From Sorghum bicolor (taxonomy: Eukaryota > Streptophyta > Magnoliopsida > Poales > Poaceae), in assembly GCF_000003195.3 (NCBI RefSeq), contig NC_012871.2, positions 11,395,997-11,459,996 of the forward strand: a stretch of 64,000 bases of DNA, written 5' to 3'. Numbering within the stretch: the first letter of the stretch is position 1; the number at the start of each line of letters is the position of its first letter. The notes beneath the pieces are model-generated. The model was not told the origin of the DNA. It saw only the letters and a program-made list of their open reading frames with translations, and did no database searches. Positions 12,001 through 24,500 of this stretch are shown here, piece after piece. Made by a program: the position numbers and the translations under genes.

Positions 12001-12240
12001 GCAGCGTTGCGGTCGACCGACGGCGGCGGCCACGCACGAGACGCGCAGGTAAGCCAATTTCACGTGACTGGAAGGCCCAGCACCGGTTTGGAGAAAGATG
12101 GGCCTATTTTTTTTTAATTTTACCAAGTGAAAATACCAATTTGTTGGAGACACATCCTTTTTCCCCTTGCCAAACAAAATAGCAAGTTCCTATAACTCAA
12201 GATATACCAAGTGAATTTTGAGGAGTTGTTGGAGATGCTC
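9056..12240. mobile_element. TAA-flanked element with ~33-bp inverted ends, non-autonomous
   Basis: The left end GAGCATCTCCAACAACT continues through a Gln/Lys-codon-like AT-rich stretch and matches the inverted right end over roughly 33 positions with few mismatches. TAA lies on both sides (9053-9055 and 12241-12243). The TWA-type duplication suggests PIF/Harbinger. The subterminal zones repeat themselves: a second CTCCAACAACT copy lies near 9125-9140, and a matching inverted piece (CCAATTTGTTGGAG) near 12138-12151. No transposase is visible. The 3.2-kb interior holds GC-rich gene- or LTR-like sequence (9160-10560) and a T-rich, intron-like stretch (10560-11880). It therefore looks like a non-autonomous carrier of foreign fragments. 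Confidence 0.6.
9497..9668. repeat. Two adjoining short tandem repeats (43 bp and 35 bp)
   Basis: A 43-bp unit beginning GTGAAGTGCTGGCCGG occurs twice (from 9497 and 9540) with one or two mismatches. It runs into a 35-bp unit beginning GGCTTCGTTCGGCGAAGC at 9578, 9613 and 9648, the last copy diverged. Within the 35-bp unit TTCGTTCGGCGAAGCTTCG contains overlapping short palindromes. All of this lies inside the 9056-12240 element. Confidence 0.85.
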
Positions 12241-13077
12241 TAACCATGCACTCCACTTGCAGTGTATCAGTCATTGGCTAAAGACCCATCAAGGGTGCCT
12301 CTATTGGTCAGCAGCCCTGGAGGTTCTACCTCTTGATCAATGTGATTGTTATCTGTTACTCATGCCCATCCGCACCGTCTGACCTTCTAATTTGTAATTT
12401 GACATTGCAGATAACAGTGAGTGGGTGTTCCAGAAGTATGGTCACTAGAGAGTGGCTTCGGCATGGAGTTGCTTCATGTTTCTCGTAGTTTAGCAGTAGT
12501 GTTTCTTGTAGCTTCCACGAAATAGCACAAAAGATTGTTGAGGTGATTGCCAAGTCTTGCTTGGAGAAAGGGCTTGAAGTCTGCTAGAGAGCACATGCTT
12601 GAATTTTTTTCATATATTCAAGATCATTTATATTCTCTATTTTCTCCATATGTAGAACATAGTTCTTTTGTAGGCCTTGGCCTTGTGCAGGGTGCAGACA
12701 TGGTCAGTCTTTGATCACGTCATATTTTGTAAGAGTCTTGTGTTCTGATGCTTTTCTAATTTAATATTAGCATACATCTCTCTCGCTGTTTGTAGCAATC
12801 AACTAGAAGATACATGCAAGCACCTGCAGATGTCTGCAACCTGCTGCTTGTTTTGCCGCAAAGCCCAACAGAACATTGTAGAAACTAGTGTAGGCATTAG
12901 CAGGCTCTGCAGGTGTGGTTACAAAGCCAGGGCAGATGATGCGGCGGCCCGCATGCACTGTGCAGAGCAGCCCGGCTGCATCCTTAATGGAGCAGTTTAT
13001 CTCACAAACCGTTTGCTGCTTGATCTTTATCCTCAAACGAAAATCATAGATCATACCGTGGTGAACAACTTTTGTAT
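12241..13077. other. Intergenic sequence with exon-like but broken pieces
   Basis: Around 12413-12480 a possible acceptor (TTGCAG) is followed by an open stretch encoding ITVSGCSRSMVTREW. Stops interrupt this and the following pieces (12481-12590). It may be a remnant of a gene, but I cannot name one. 12780-13060 contains a cysteine-containing ORF with no recognisable domain. Confidence 0.25.
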
Positions 13078-14500
13078 ATCTCTACAACTAAAAATTATGG
13101 AGAGGATCCATCTACCACATCCACGGTGAAGCCACAACTCCCGTCCATTTTACTGTGTCATGATAGGCTATCACATCAACTCAGACCCCACTCACGCCCA
13201 TGCATACAAAATTGTTTTAGCAAATTAAAAAAAATCATAACTCTTAAACTGAAGATATAAATTAAATTCTGATTGCACCATTAAATTTCTTATAACAAAT
13301 CCTTCAAAACAAGATCACACATGGATAGATATTTAGATAAAATTTTACTAATGAATATTTATCTCTACAACTAAAAATTATGGAACTCACATCCCTTTTG
13401 TGGTCTTTTTTTACTATGCGATGACACGCTATCCCATCAACTTAGGCCCCACTCACCTATGCATGCAATATTGTTTTAGCAAATTAAAAAAAGTCATAAC
13501 TCCTAAACTAGAGATATAAATTAAATCTACAACTAAAAATTATGGAGATGACCCATCTACCACACCCATAGCGAAGCCACAACTCCCGTCTATTTTACTA
13601 TGCCATGATAGGCTATCACATCAACCCAAATCCCACTTACGCCCATGCATACAAAATTGTTTTAGCAAATTAAAAAAAAACATAACTCTTAAACGGAAGA
13701 TATAAATTAAATTCCGATTGCACCATTAAATTTCTTATAACAAATCCTTCAAAACAAGATCACACATGGATATATATTTAGATCAAATTTTATTAATGAA
13801 TATTTATCTCTACAACTAAAAATTATGGAACTCACATCCCTTTGGTGGTCTTTTTTTACTATGCGATGACACTCTATCCCATCAACTTAGGCCCCACTCA
13901 CCTATGCATGCAAAATTGTTTTAACAAATTAAAAAAAGTCATAACTCCTAAACTAGAGATATAAATTAAATCTACAACTAAAAATTATGGAGAGGACACA
14001 TCTACCACACCCATGGTAAAGCCACAACTCCGGTCCATTTTACTGTGCCATGATAAGCTATCACATCAACCCAGGCCCCACTCACGCCCATACATACAAA
14101 ATTGTTTTAGCAAATTAAAAAAAATCATAACTCTTAAACCGAAGATATAAATTAAATTCCGATTGCACCATTAAATTTTTTATAACAAATTCTTCAAAAC
14201 AAGATCACACATGGATATATATATTTGGATAAAATTTTATCTGTACAACTAAAAATTATGGAACTCACATCCCTTTGGTGGTCTTTTTTTACTATGTGAT
14301 GACACGCTATCCCATCAACTTAGGCCCCACTCACTTATGCATGCAAAATTGTTTTAGCAAGTTAAAAAAATCATAACTCCTAAACCAGAGATATAAATTA
14401 AATTCCGATTGCACCATTAAATTTCTTATAACAAATCCTTCAAAACAAGATCACACATGGATATATTTAGATAAAATTTGATTAATGAATATTTATCTTA
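13078..14500. repeat. Higher-order tandem array, 445-bp period (about 3.2 units)
   Basis: The marker TCTACAACTAAAAATTATGG followed by AGA occurs at 13081, 13526 and 13971, exactly 445 bp apart. Between these lies a second version followed by AACTCACATCCC, near 13364, 13808 and 14236. Each 445-bp unit is thus a dimer of two related subunits (about 285 and 160 bp). The subunits share the marker, a GTTTTAGCAAATTAAAAAAA block, and a CATAACTC-TAAAC block. The last unit is shortened by deletions. The edge sequence ATCTCTACAAC resembles Helitron 5' termini, which is only suggestive. Confidence 0.88.
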
Positions 14501-15400
14501 TAAAGATAAAATATTTTCTTTTATTAAGTAGAGACAATATTCTAGGTTCAACAAACAATGTTCTGTCTTTGTAAAAAATGTTATCGATTTAGAAGAATAG
14601 TATTTTGGTTTTAGGTTTATGAAACTGATATTACAATATACATAAGAATACATAAATACATGACATAGATAAAAATAATAATAAAATCTAGAGTAAAATG
14701 TATAAGAAAAAAAGTAAAAACACAAAATGGAGAAAAAATTCAAATAATATCAAAAGGTTACTTTTTAAATATCACAAATATATTTATAGAACACTAACAT
14801 CACTAAATACATCATAGAACATCATTAAATATATTATAGAACATCGCATCTATTATAGATTACATGTATACTAAGTGAACACCATAAGAAACATCATAGA
14901 ACATCACATGTATATACTACATAAATATGACATAACACAACATAGAACACTAAATATATACTACATAAACATCACATATATATATAGAAAATAAAAATAA
15001 AAAATAAAATTAATAAGAAGAAAAATATAAAAACAAACATAATTAACAAATGATAAAAAGTACATAGAGCGAATAAAATAAATGAATAATTTAAATAAAG
15101 ATAAAAATAAGATTAAAAGGAAATAAAATATAAAATAAGAATGAAGAAACATAGAAAACCTAAAAAGAAAAAAAAACAAATAGAAGCAAGGAAGAACAAT
15201 AAAAATAAAACAAAAAAAAAGAAAATAAAAAGTAAAATTAAAACAAAAAAGAATAAAAAAGACAGAAAAATAAAATAAAATCGAAAAACGAAAACTGAAA
15301 AGACATGAAAAAAAAGAATATAGACAGAAAAAATAAAATAACAATGAAAAAACATAAAATATGTGGATTTAAAAACCCGTAACAACATCATCTTAGTAAT
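14501..15400. other. Very AT-rich low-complexity tract
   Basis: First come short irregular repeats of ACATCATAGAACATC type (about 14800-14980), then nearly pure A-rich purine sequence (14990-15350). The long minus-strand reading frames here are Phe/Leu/Tyr-rich consequences of A-rich DNA, not genes. Confidence 0.7.
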
Positions 15401-15429
15401 GTTAGAAAGCCGTTCCAAAGCAATGTGCC

Positions 15430-15700
15430 CAAAAGGAATGCGTCCAAAACCGAGCTGACGGTCGACGCCACGCGGCGCCACGTCGCTGTCCCACGACGCC
15501 GCCGTGGCCACTGGCCAGTGGCGTCGCTTCCCTGCGCGCGCCATCTCTGAGCCTTCGCCGACCCCGACTGATCCCGTTAACTTGCTCGTGGTAAGCTTCT
15601 GTTCCTCACATTCCCTGGCGGCCTGGCCAGAACACCCCGTAGCCATGCCATGCCGCCCCTGCCCATGGCCGTCGTCGCATGTGGCCATGCCACTGCATAG
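15430..15700. other. GC-rich island of unknown origin
   Basis: An abrupt GC-rich block between AT-rich neighbours encodes open but unrecognisable protein on both strands. It could be a captured exon fragment. I see no domain and no start or splice signals that settle it. Confidence 0.3.
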
Positions 15701-15749
15701 GTACCGAAATAGGAAGAGGGCGTCGACTGAAAGAATATAAGGAAAGACA

Positions 15750-18700
15750 GAGTTCTATTTGTGAAAGAGCTAGAGAGAAAGTTCTTTTTTAGGGAAAGAT
15801 TTGGCTGGGCTGCTAAGCTGCTTGGGCCGCTTGCCCTTTTTTTCCTTGGGTTTTCTTCCGGTTTTTCCTTTTTCTTAAATATACACAATCTTGTAAATTC
15901 TATCTAAAATCAATCTGTGGAACAAACATTATGTAACAATATTTTTTAGAATTGTCCTGAGTAGATCCATGAAGTGAATGTGTTTAATCATGTTGCGTTT
16001 AGAAAATAATTATTGTAGCTGTAAATCTATTAAAAGCATGCTATATTTATATATATATGAAGTTCTAGTTGTCAATAAATCTTGGTAATATAGTTTATAG
16101 AAAATTGTGTTCTTTGTACAGTATCCTTGTTTTTGTGTAATCTATTTTCTGCAAAATTCCAATTTCTAGAAAACATAAGAACAAAGAGTTATAATGTTAC
16201 CTTGTTGCATGTGATAGCGTTTAAATATATGATGAGTAATGGTTATGTTTTCTGAAACCACCACCACCCCCATTGTTTATGTGAAGAGTTTAGAATTCTT
16301 TTTCTACTCCATAAACGAGTGTCCAATGTGTTGTTAAGAAAGTAGTTGCACCATGTACGGTCTAGCTTTTATCTTGTTGGCTTTGTTGTTTATTAAGTGA
16401 TATGCTTGTATGCCTTGTTGTGTGGCTTGAATACTTGCTTATTGCACTGTCATGCATGCATATAGAAATAAAAGTTGTTGAGAACATGCCAACCGATAAG
16501 TCATCAATGAGTATGTACGTGTAGGAGATTTTTGAAGCCCCCGCTGAATTTGTGACTAACACCCCAAGATTCCTCAAGGCAAGCCCCAGTGCATAACCTC
16601 TATTTTTCGAGATCGTTATTGTGCTACTACATTAGGTTATAGGAGAAGTATGATACCAACCTACATATATATAACTACCCTATAGGTCCTACTAATAAAC
16701 AACACATGTATAGTTACTATGCTTAATTAGGGCTCTCGGTAAACATGAGTGACCTGTTGTCACTCACCATAGGATGATACTTATCTTGTTGATGCTATCA
16801 TGGGAGGTTGATGATAAAAAATGGACTAGACCAGGCAAGATTGTGATGGTAGGGCAACAGGGTTGAGACCCTCGTTGCATTAGTCCCTCATGTGTCAATT
16901 AAGGACTGCACTCAAGGTAGTGCTTTAGTAAATTTGAATTGTTTTGGATGCATACCATTTGTATGGGGGTGGGAAGCAGTGTGTCTTTCTTATCCTTGAG
17001 TTGTTAAACACTATGTTGGCCCATTGGGATGTAGCTAGGTGGTGAAGAATCACAACTACAACTCATGGTAGATCTTGTCAAGGACATGGGCCATAGGGTT
17101 GGTTTCTCTAGGGCAGCTGGGTCGAATTAGTTCTTATGGATAAGATTGGAAACGACAGCCTTATGTGGGTCTTTAGCTAGATTTGTATGGGCATGTGTTT
17201 GGTACTCCCAGCTGGATGTACATAAATTGCAATTGCCACTCTATATGGATACCACTTTCTATCTTACTACTATCACAATAAACAACTAGAACATAAAGGA
17301 ATAAATTGGAGGATTACATGAGGATGTTGATACTTGACTTACCTCATGCTTGAAATTTGTATAGGTGCTTACCTAGACTGGTTAATTAATGAAATTAATA
17401 TTACTGCTAAAACTTCACTTGTAAGTATAAATTATATTATTAGTAAGCTTTCAAAAGAAACAATAGATAGCAAACAAAAAGCCTTTCACATTCTTTGAGA
17501 GTTAGGAGACTCCTCCCACCCTAGTCGGGTAAGTCTTGTTGAATACACTCCAATACTTAGGGTTTTATCCCCCTGTTGTAGGTGGAAGGTGGATCTAGGA
17601 GCTAAACAGTGTGTGGATACCTCTCCTAGTGGGCTCAGTGAGGAATTCCTTTCCACTTCAATATAGACAAAATTTACACTATCATTTTTTGTTTAATAAA
17701 CTATATATGCTTCAGTTCATTCTTAATGTTTAAAATGTTTTGTGAATAAATGTTTTATTTCACTCTAACTCCAATCACTTGTATCTATCTAGCTACCTTG
17801 CATTTTTAATCCTATTAGTTAAGTAACTGTTTCACTTTTTTAATGTTACATTATAAACTTGTTGTAATAATTCTGATTCTGTAGTCATGTAACGAATAAA
17901 TGGTTTTGATATTTTTAAGTTTTTATGTTCTCATTTTATGGATTATGTATAAAAGTAGATTGTTTCGAGTTCTCTCTTTGGGTATATACTCGACAAACTA
18001 CCTGATTTGACTTGGTCTCTTGAGCATTTAGTGTCAAAAGGCTAACAAGTGCACTTGGGATTATGTAAAATTGGGCTACCATAGGCATTCCTTTGGAACT
18101 TTGCATGTTGGTGAGACAAAAGCTTCAGTTAGTCATGTGATGATGCTTGTGACAGTCCCACTCGGTACTCACTGTATGCCTTGCAAGCTTGCTTCAGAAC
18201 AGAGATACTCTTACCTTTACTATCCCTAACCACAAACACATAAGGCTCATGCTTTGTCTCCCTAAGTGTCACACCCAATTTACTGAAGAAGACCTAGCAC
18301 TAACTATATGCGTGCTTCGGATGTCCATAAGATATATATAATGACAAAATTTGAAATTATCAGAAATATTGTTCATTAAATAACATATACCTATTTATAT
18401 TAAGACTTCCATTTATTGCACAACACAATAGAAATGATTGTTGATATTATCCTTGGAGCTCCATTTTCCACAAGGAGGATTGATTGCACTATTACATGTC
18501 TGGCATTTTCTTGAATTGAAGCAAGTGTGAGCTCACCATCTCAACAGGTTTAACACAAGTTTATGCAAAGCTTAAAAGGCTAGACACAACTGACTTGTGG
18601 TAAGCACTTTTATTTGATCGATTTTTATTCTATTAGAACCCGAGTAGCTAAGTCATATATGCTTAAGCCCCAAAGTGTTAGTAACTAAGATTGCAACATG

Positions 18701-19030
18701 ATCAAATCATAAGCTAAACCATCATGGTAACCATTTAACTAAAAAACTAGGCCGCTCATGATTGAAGCATGACTTATGAGGCCTGCCTTAGTTAATCGAG
18801 CCAAGTCCATTTGGCCTACTCAACCCACTATCAAACAAAGGACATGAACTATGCAACGCCCTCCATGTAGGTGTAGCTGAACTGACTAGCATGAATCCAA
18901 GTTCTATCCATCTACTCAATACAACAAAAACCTCTAATTAGCCATGTCTGAATGAAATCTTTCCTGCTTTACGTTGCAAGACATTGAAGTACCAAGGATG
19001 ACCATGAAAAGCTATGAATTCTAGGCCATG
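15750..19030. other. Anonymous intergenic sequence, possible decayed LTR-like stretch
   Basis: No gene is seen. From about 16480 to 17660 the sequence has the look of an old retrotransposon LTR or leader, with many stops and phrases such as GGGTTTTATCCCCCTGTTG near 17560. I could not pair it with a second copy in this window, so I do not call an element. Confidence 0.3.
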
Positions 19031-20171
19031 GGAGAGGACAATACCTATTGTTGGGGGCACCGCTACCGCTGAAGTCACCACTATAGCACTATAACTCTCC
19101 GTCGCTTCAGACCGCCATAGCTGGCCGCTGCTGCACCATATGCGTTTTTTTCCTTAATTTATGTATGTGAGACACATTACTGGAAAGATGAAATTCCCTG
19201 ACGTTGCACTTATTGTCAGGGAAATTGAAAATATTGTCACGAAATAACTGTCAGGGCTAGCTCGACATGGAAATTAAATAATGTTTGCTTGATGGTGACG
19301 TACCGACAAGATAATTGGTAACCATCAGGGATAAATGACTTTCTCTATAGGTTACAACCGACAAAAAATCATAGACTACCACCAGGGAAAGTTATTTCGT
19401 TGTCAGTGTAAAACCGATAGGATATAGGGCTTACCCTGTGTAATTACCAGATACCGCTATTGGAACTTAGTGTGCAATAACACCACTATTCACAATCCTC
19501 TACCTTGATACCAATTCACTAACAACTCGCTATATGCTATTTAATACCTTGCTCACATCTATACATGTTGTTCTAGGCAGCTACCAAATGGCTAGCGTCA
19601 TCCACCCTCCTTGTGGTCTCTGTTATTGGCGATATATGCCTTTATTCCTCTTCTCGATCTCTTAACCTCTCTATATCATATAGGTTACATAGTTTAACTT
19701 TTTGTTCAACTCCATTCTTTTTCTTGAGGCATTCAACACATGTAAATAAACTTGGACTTACAATTTTGTATTCCATGATTTGATGACATATAAGCTATGC
19801 AGTCGCTAACAACACTAACCCTCCTTATTAGGTGCATATTGACTCCGTCGGAAAAAGGAGGAAGAAGGAATCCTAAAATGCAAACTCAAACACACAATTG
19901 CTTCTGTGTTTGCTGACTGACATGACTCATCTATGCGCCACCAATGAAAGAAGGAGAAGAGCCCTGGTTGAGGGTTAGGATTCCCTAGTTGGGGGATCCA
20001 CTCATCGGTGACTATAGAAGAGGGTTTGGGGGTGGTGGTGGGGGGCGGGTTGGGCGGTGGCCGCGACACGGTAGTAGGAAACATTGATTAGGCGAGGCTA
20101 GCAGTGGGGCGTCGCGATGTGAAAGATCTCTATGGTCCTATGATTAGGGGATGGCGGGGTGGAGGTGTTGG
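19031..20171. other. Intergenic sequence with short GTCAGGGA/TCCCTGAC motifs
   Basis: Between about 19195 and 19400 short motifs TCCCTGAC, GTCAGGGA, CATCAGGGA and CACCAGGGAAA recur in both orientations, as subterminal repeats of DNA transposons do. No terminal repeat was found. 19840-20160 is a GC-rich patch ending at the LTR of element A. Confidence 0.3.
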
Positions 20172-20879
20172 TGCAAAAGCTGATCTGCAAACACAAAGGG
20201 CTAATACCCGGTTTAAACGTTAAGGCGTGCCAGCCGATTTGACCTTACTACCGGCAAAGGTGATAACTCGAATACTTTGGTCCTGACAACAGCGATGCTC
20301 CCGGATGCCACGGCCAAGAGGTATTCACGCGGAACTTGAGAATACGCCGAGCTTAAGTCGACGAATTCCTAAGAACTCGTAATAAAAAGGAAAAAGTATG
20401 ACGAAGTCGTCGAAAAAGTAGATGCTGGAATATGAGTAAAACTTGTGTTTGATTGATTGATAGATTCATCGATTACAAAGCCCTAGGGTCCATATTTATA
20501 CCCTGCTCAAAGAGCTACAACCAGACATGACTAGAACTCGAATTCCAAATTATACAGAATCCGTATACAAAACAATTTAAATAACTAAGGAAAACATAAA
20601 ACTATCTCCCCGTGACAAACTGGAACACCTCCACAGACCGATCGGCAACTTTCCAGACTCTCCTTCCATAGCATCGGTAGACTCCCTTGTCGTAGCCATC
20701 GGCACAGACACATCAACACCTATGGACTTAGTCACGTTTAACAACCCCTCCATCGGCAACCATCCTCATCAGCAACTCATCCTCATCGGCAACTCATCCT
20801 GTAGACAAAACACTGCCGTCTTATCTTGCCAACCTACACTTTACCAATCATGGACACGTGCCCAAAAACGGTGTCAACA
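20172..20879 (-). repeat. 3' LTR of element A with adjacent polypurine tract
   Basis: On the minus strand the LTR begins TGTTGACACCG at 20879 and appears to end ...TTTTGCA at 20172, about 708 bp. Immediately before it (20880-20895, minus) is ATTGGGGGGCATG, a good polypurine tract. The inner edge is secure. The outer edge is a best guess from the terminal CA because the other LTR is missing. Confidence 0.65.
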
Positions 20880-21531
20880 CATGCCCCCCAATTTCAGAGT
20901 ATGAAATCATTAATGCTCCGAAATTCTCTGCAGTAATGATGCCCTTCCGCAATTAATGCTCCCAATCTGGTAACCGACAGCCTTAATCTGAGCAATTCTG
21001 ATTTGATTCTTCCACAGATTCCTCGAAACCCTCAGCTTCCCAAACGGACATTTTCATTTTAGTCGCGTATCGGCAATACTACCGTTACAGGGACTTGCCG
21101 ATGGACTGACCAGGACGCCCATATCTTATCTTTCCAAACGGCTATCTCCACTTCATTCGCCCATCGGCAATATGACCGTTAGAAGGCGCTGCCGATGGAC
21201 CGACCAGGAGATCCCGCACAGTAAAATATCTCTGGATAATGACCGCTTCCTGTCCAATCACCTGCACAATCTCTTGATTATCGTGCGAACAGTTACCAAA
21301 TCTACCTGAGTACCCTCGGATTTCATGGATACGGCGAAGAGATAAGTCAATTTTGCCCTTGCCCGTTTTGTCCTATAAATAGTTCCTTCTCGGGTACTCC
21401 TTCTCCATCACATCATTCCACAACCCCAACTTTACTTTCCCGGCGGCGGCGCTATTCAAGGTCTCCAAGCTCTCCGACGAAGTCCCTTCTTCACCAACTC
21501 TGAAGCCCTCGATCATCCTCCCCGTGGCAAG

Positions 21532-24500
21532 ATGGCCGTCAACTTCATCGTTCCTGAGGTCGGTTATTCACCCCATCTCCTATACTTTTTCTCGCACCCC
21601 TGTTCATCCACAATCCATCTTACTAAACATTTTCTTTTTCTTTCTTTGTGTTTTTTTACCTTCAAAACCATTAGGATTTGTCCAATAAAATTGTCATCCC
21701 CACCGATCAACCACACCTCCAATGCCTTGGCCCGTTAGGGGATCCAGATCCAACCGATCTCATTAACGCAGAAACCAACAGGATTCCTTTTAGGGCCGAG
21801 AACTTTTCTTTGGATCTGTGGAAGGATACTTTCCGTTCTTGGCCCAGCCCTACTGTATGATGGACGGATTGGTTTTTGAGGGTCAGCAATTCAAATGAAG
21901 TCCAGTGGGGCGAGAGAAAGCTAGACCAATGCATTAGGTTGTCCATTGCCGATATGCATAGGAATGAATCACTGCTGATAGCTGCATCATATTTCTGGTC
22001 AGACACGCTCAATGCCTTTGTCTTTGGCCACGGCCCTGCCTCCCCTACTCTTGCCGATGTAGCTATGCTCACTGGCCTAGATGTATCTTCTGCCGATAGC
22101 ACCCATTTCTTCGATACCAAACCCAAGGCCAAGGTAGAAACTCGTGCTATCGGCGGTTGGTCAGGGTACATCCAAAAATACAGCCGAACAGGCCCTGTCA
22201 ACATAAAAGAGCAGACCTGCTTCCTGAATATGTGGTTAGATAAGTTTGTGTTTTGCGGCCGATCGGCAGGACCAACCTCCGTCTACTTAGCAGCAGCAGA
22301 AAATCTGGCTAATGGTGGCCGATTTCCCCTCGGCCGATACCTGCTTGGTGCAGCCTACCACCTCCTTCACCAAGTGACTAGGAAACTCTTACTCGGCCAG
22401 TCTATCGGCAACTTAGGAGGTCCCTGGTGGTTCATCAACATGTGGCTCAATCTCCATCTGCACAAGCGCCTTGAGTTTGACCTTTTCGCGCAGCGTTTTC
22501 TAAGGGACATAGCCGAGAACCATGAACTGGATGAAGAAGAATCGGCCACACGCCCTCCCCTGAATTTCGGTGAAGCTGTCATAGTCCTCCCTGGCTCAGG
22601 GGGTAATGCAGACCAGGTCAGCCGATTCTTCCAAACTTTGTATGAAGGCTTGACCAGAGAGGAGCGAGCATGGTTAGCTTATGACGATCCAGACAATATG
22701 TTTCCTCTGGTCTTCAACCCGTTCAATGATGCCCTTGACACAGATCATGAAGTGAAAATGGCACTGATCACCCCCAGAGCTATACCAGTGAATTTCTTTG
22801 GTAGTGGGAAAACCTCCATCCAGACCTATGAGTTTTATAACCCATCGGCATTAGCTCGTCAACTAGCTTTCGGCCAGCTGCCGATTGCACTCTGTTACGC
22901 CGATTTAATAAAACCCAGGGAAGCCATCACTAGCCTTCTTGAATGGATTTGAGTGGCCCAACTGCCATCAAGTTCCGATACAGATGTAGACCTGTCAGAG
23001 TGGGTTCCAGCCGCCTTCATCACTCAGGCATACAAGCAATGGTGGGTAGAATGGAAGGAGCATCTATTCTGCAAATCGGCTCTTACGTATCGCGACATGA
23101 TCGATCCTGAGTACGAAGTTCCCAATAACATTGTAAGTATCTTTAAACCGATGTTTCAATTTTCTCAATTTTATTTCCATCGGTGATTCACTTCTGCACC
23201 ATCTTGCAGGTTGACAGCATCCCTCCATCGGTCAGCAGGAGTGGCAAGCCGATTGACTTGTTTACATCAGGTCCAATTTCTTCAATAGGCCACAATGCTC
23301 CCACCCTGGCCGCCATCGTGCATCGAGGTATACGCCTCAAGAAAGTTACCACTAGGAGAACTCAGACATCACCATCGGTAGCTGCTTCCACCCTAGCACA
23401 GGCCTTCAAGGTACCGGTCAAACCTCTTCATCCATACCGATCTTACTTTTACATCGGCTGCATTGGTATTCACAAATTCTTCTTTCTGTAATAGCAAACC
23501 AGCACATCGGCAAGAACCAAAAGCAAAGGTGCCGATGCCCCCCAGTCCAGCCAGCAGAAGAGAAAAGGTGTCAAGAGTACCAGGGCACAAACAAAGCGCC
23601 AGATAGTGGCAACTCCTCCTCCTCCTCCGTTATCTCCTATTCCGGTGGAATCCTCTCCTTCTCCCCCAGAAACAGAGACTCAGCAAGTACCATCTCCCCC
23701 TCAACCGCAAGAGGCACCACAAGCGGAAGAGCCCCAGCAAGAAGAACCTCAACTAGAAGCACCCCAGCCAGAAGACACATCAGCCGATGTAGGCGAACAA
23801 ACTACCGATCCGGCAGGTTCAATCATATCATCGGTAGTTTCTTCAATCCAGACCAGCACCGTCCCTCCTCAAGGTAACACATTTTTATAACATTACTGCC
23901 GATGAACTTATTCTTTTTTGGCCTTATAACCCCTTCTGTTAATTTTCAGCTGACGTAGTTCCATCGGCAACTCTGGCCGATCAATCTGTGGCTCCATCGG
24001 CATCTTCCAGTCAAAGGCGAGAGATTGCCTTGAAGCAAGTAAGCCATCCAATCTCCATCAGTATTATTTGCCGATGTTCTGACCATAGAATGACTCACTT
24101 TGTTTTCCTTTTCAGGAACAGGATTCTCCCGACAGCCTATTCTCCTTTGCCATTGACATCTCCGAAGACGAAGGTGAGGAAGCAAGTTCCTCCCGGGCAG
24201 TTGGGATCGCATCGGCAGAGATCAGGGCCATGCTGGAAGAACTGTCGGCTCTCCTCCATCAAGACACGGCTCAACTGGTCAATGACTCTGACCCAGCCAA
24301 GGTTCTGTTCAAGACCCTCAGAGGCCAGATTCCTGCCGATGCTGAAGAAATCCTCTTCCAGGCCACACATCTGGAGAGTCGTCAGCTGCAGTACCAGAGG
24401 GCCGCCCGACGCCTTGCCGATAGAGCTGCTCAGACCCGGCTTTCTGAGGAGATGATCAAAGAGAAGCTCCTGACCGATGAGAAGCACAAGAACATCGGCA

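Noticed and set aside
14498..15688. Long minus-strand frames extremely rich in Phe, Leu and Tyr, resembling membrane proteins
   Set aside because: They arise from A-rich low-complexity DNA, with no start context, domain or codon bias.
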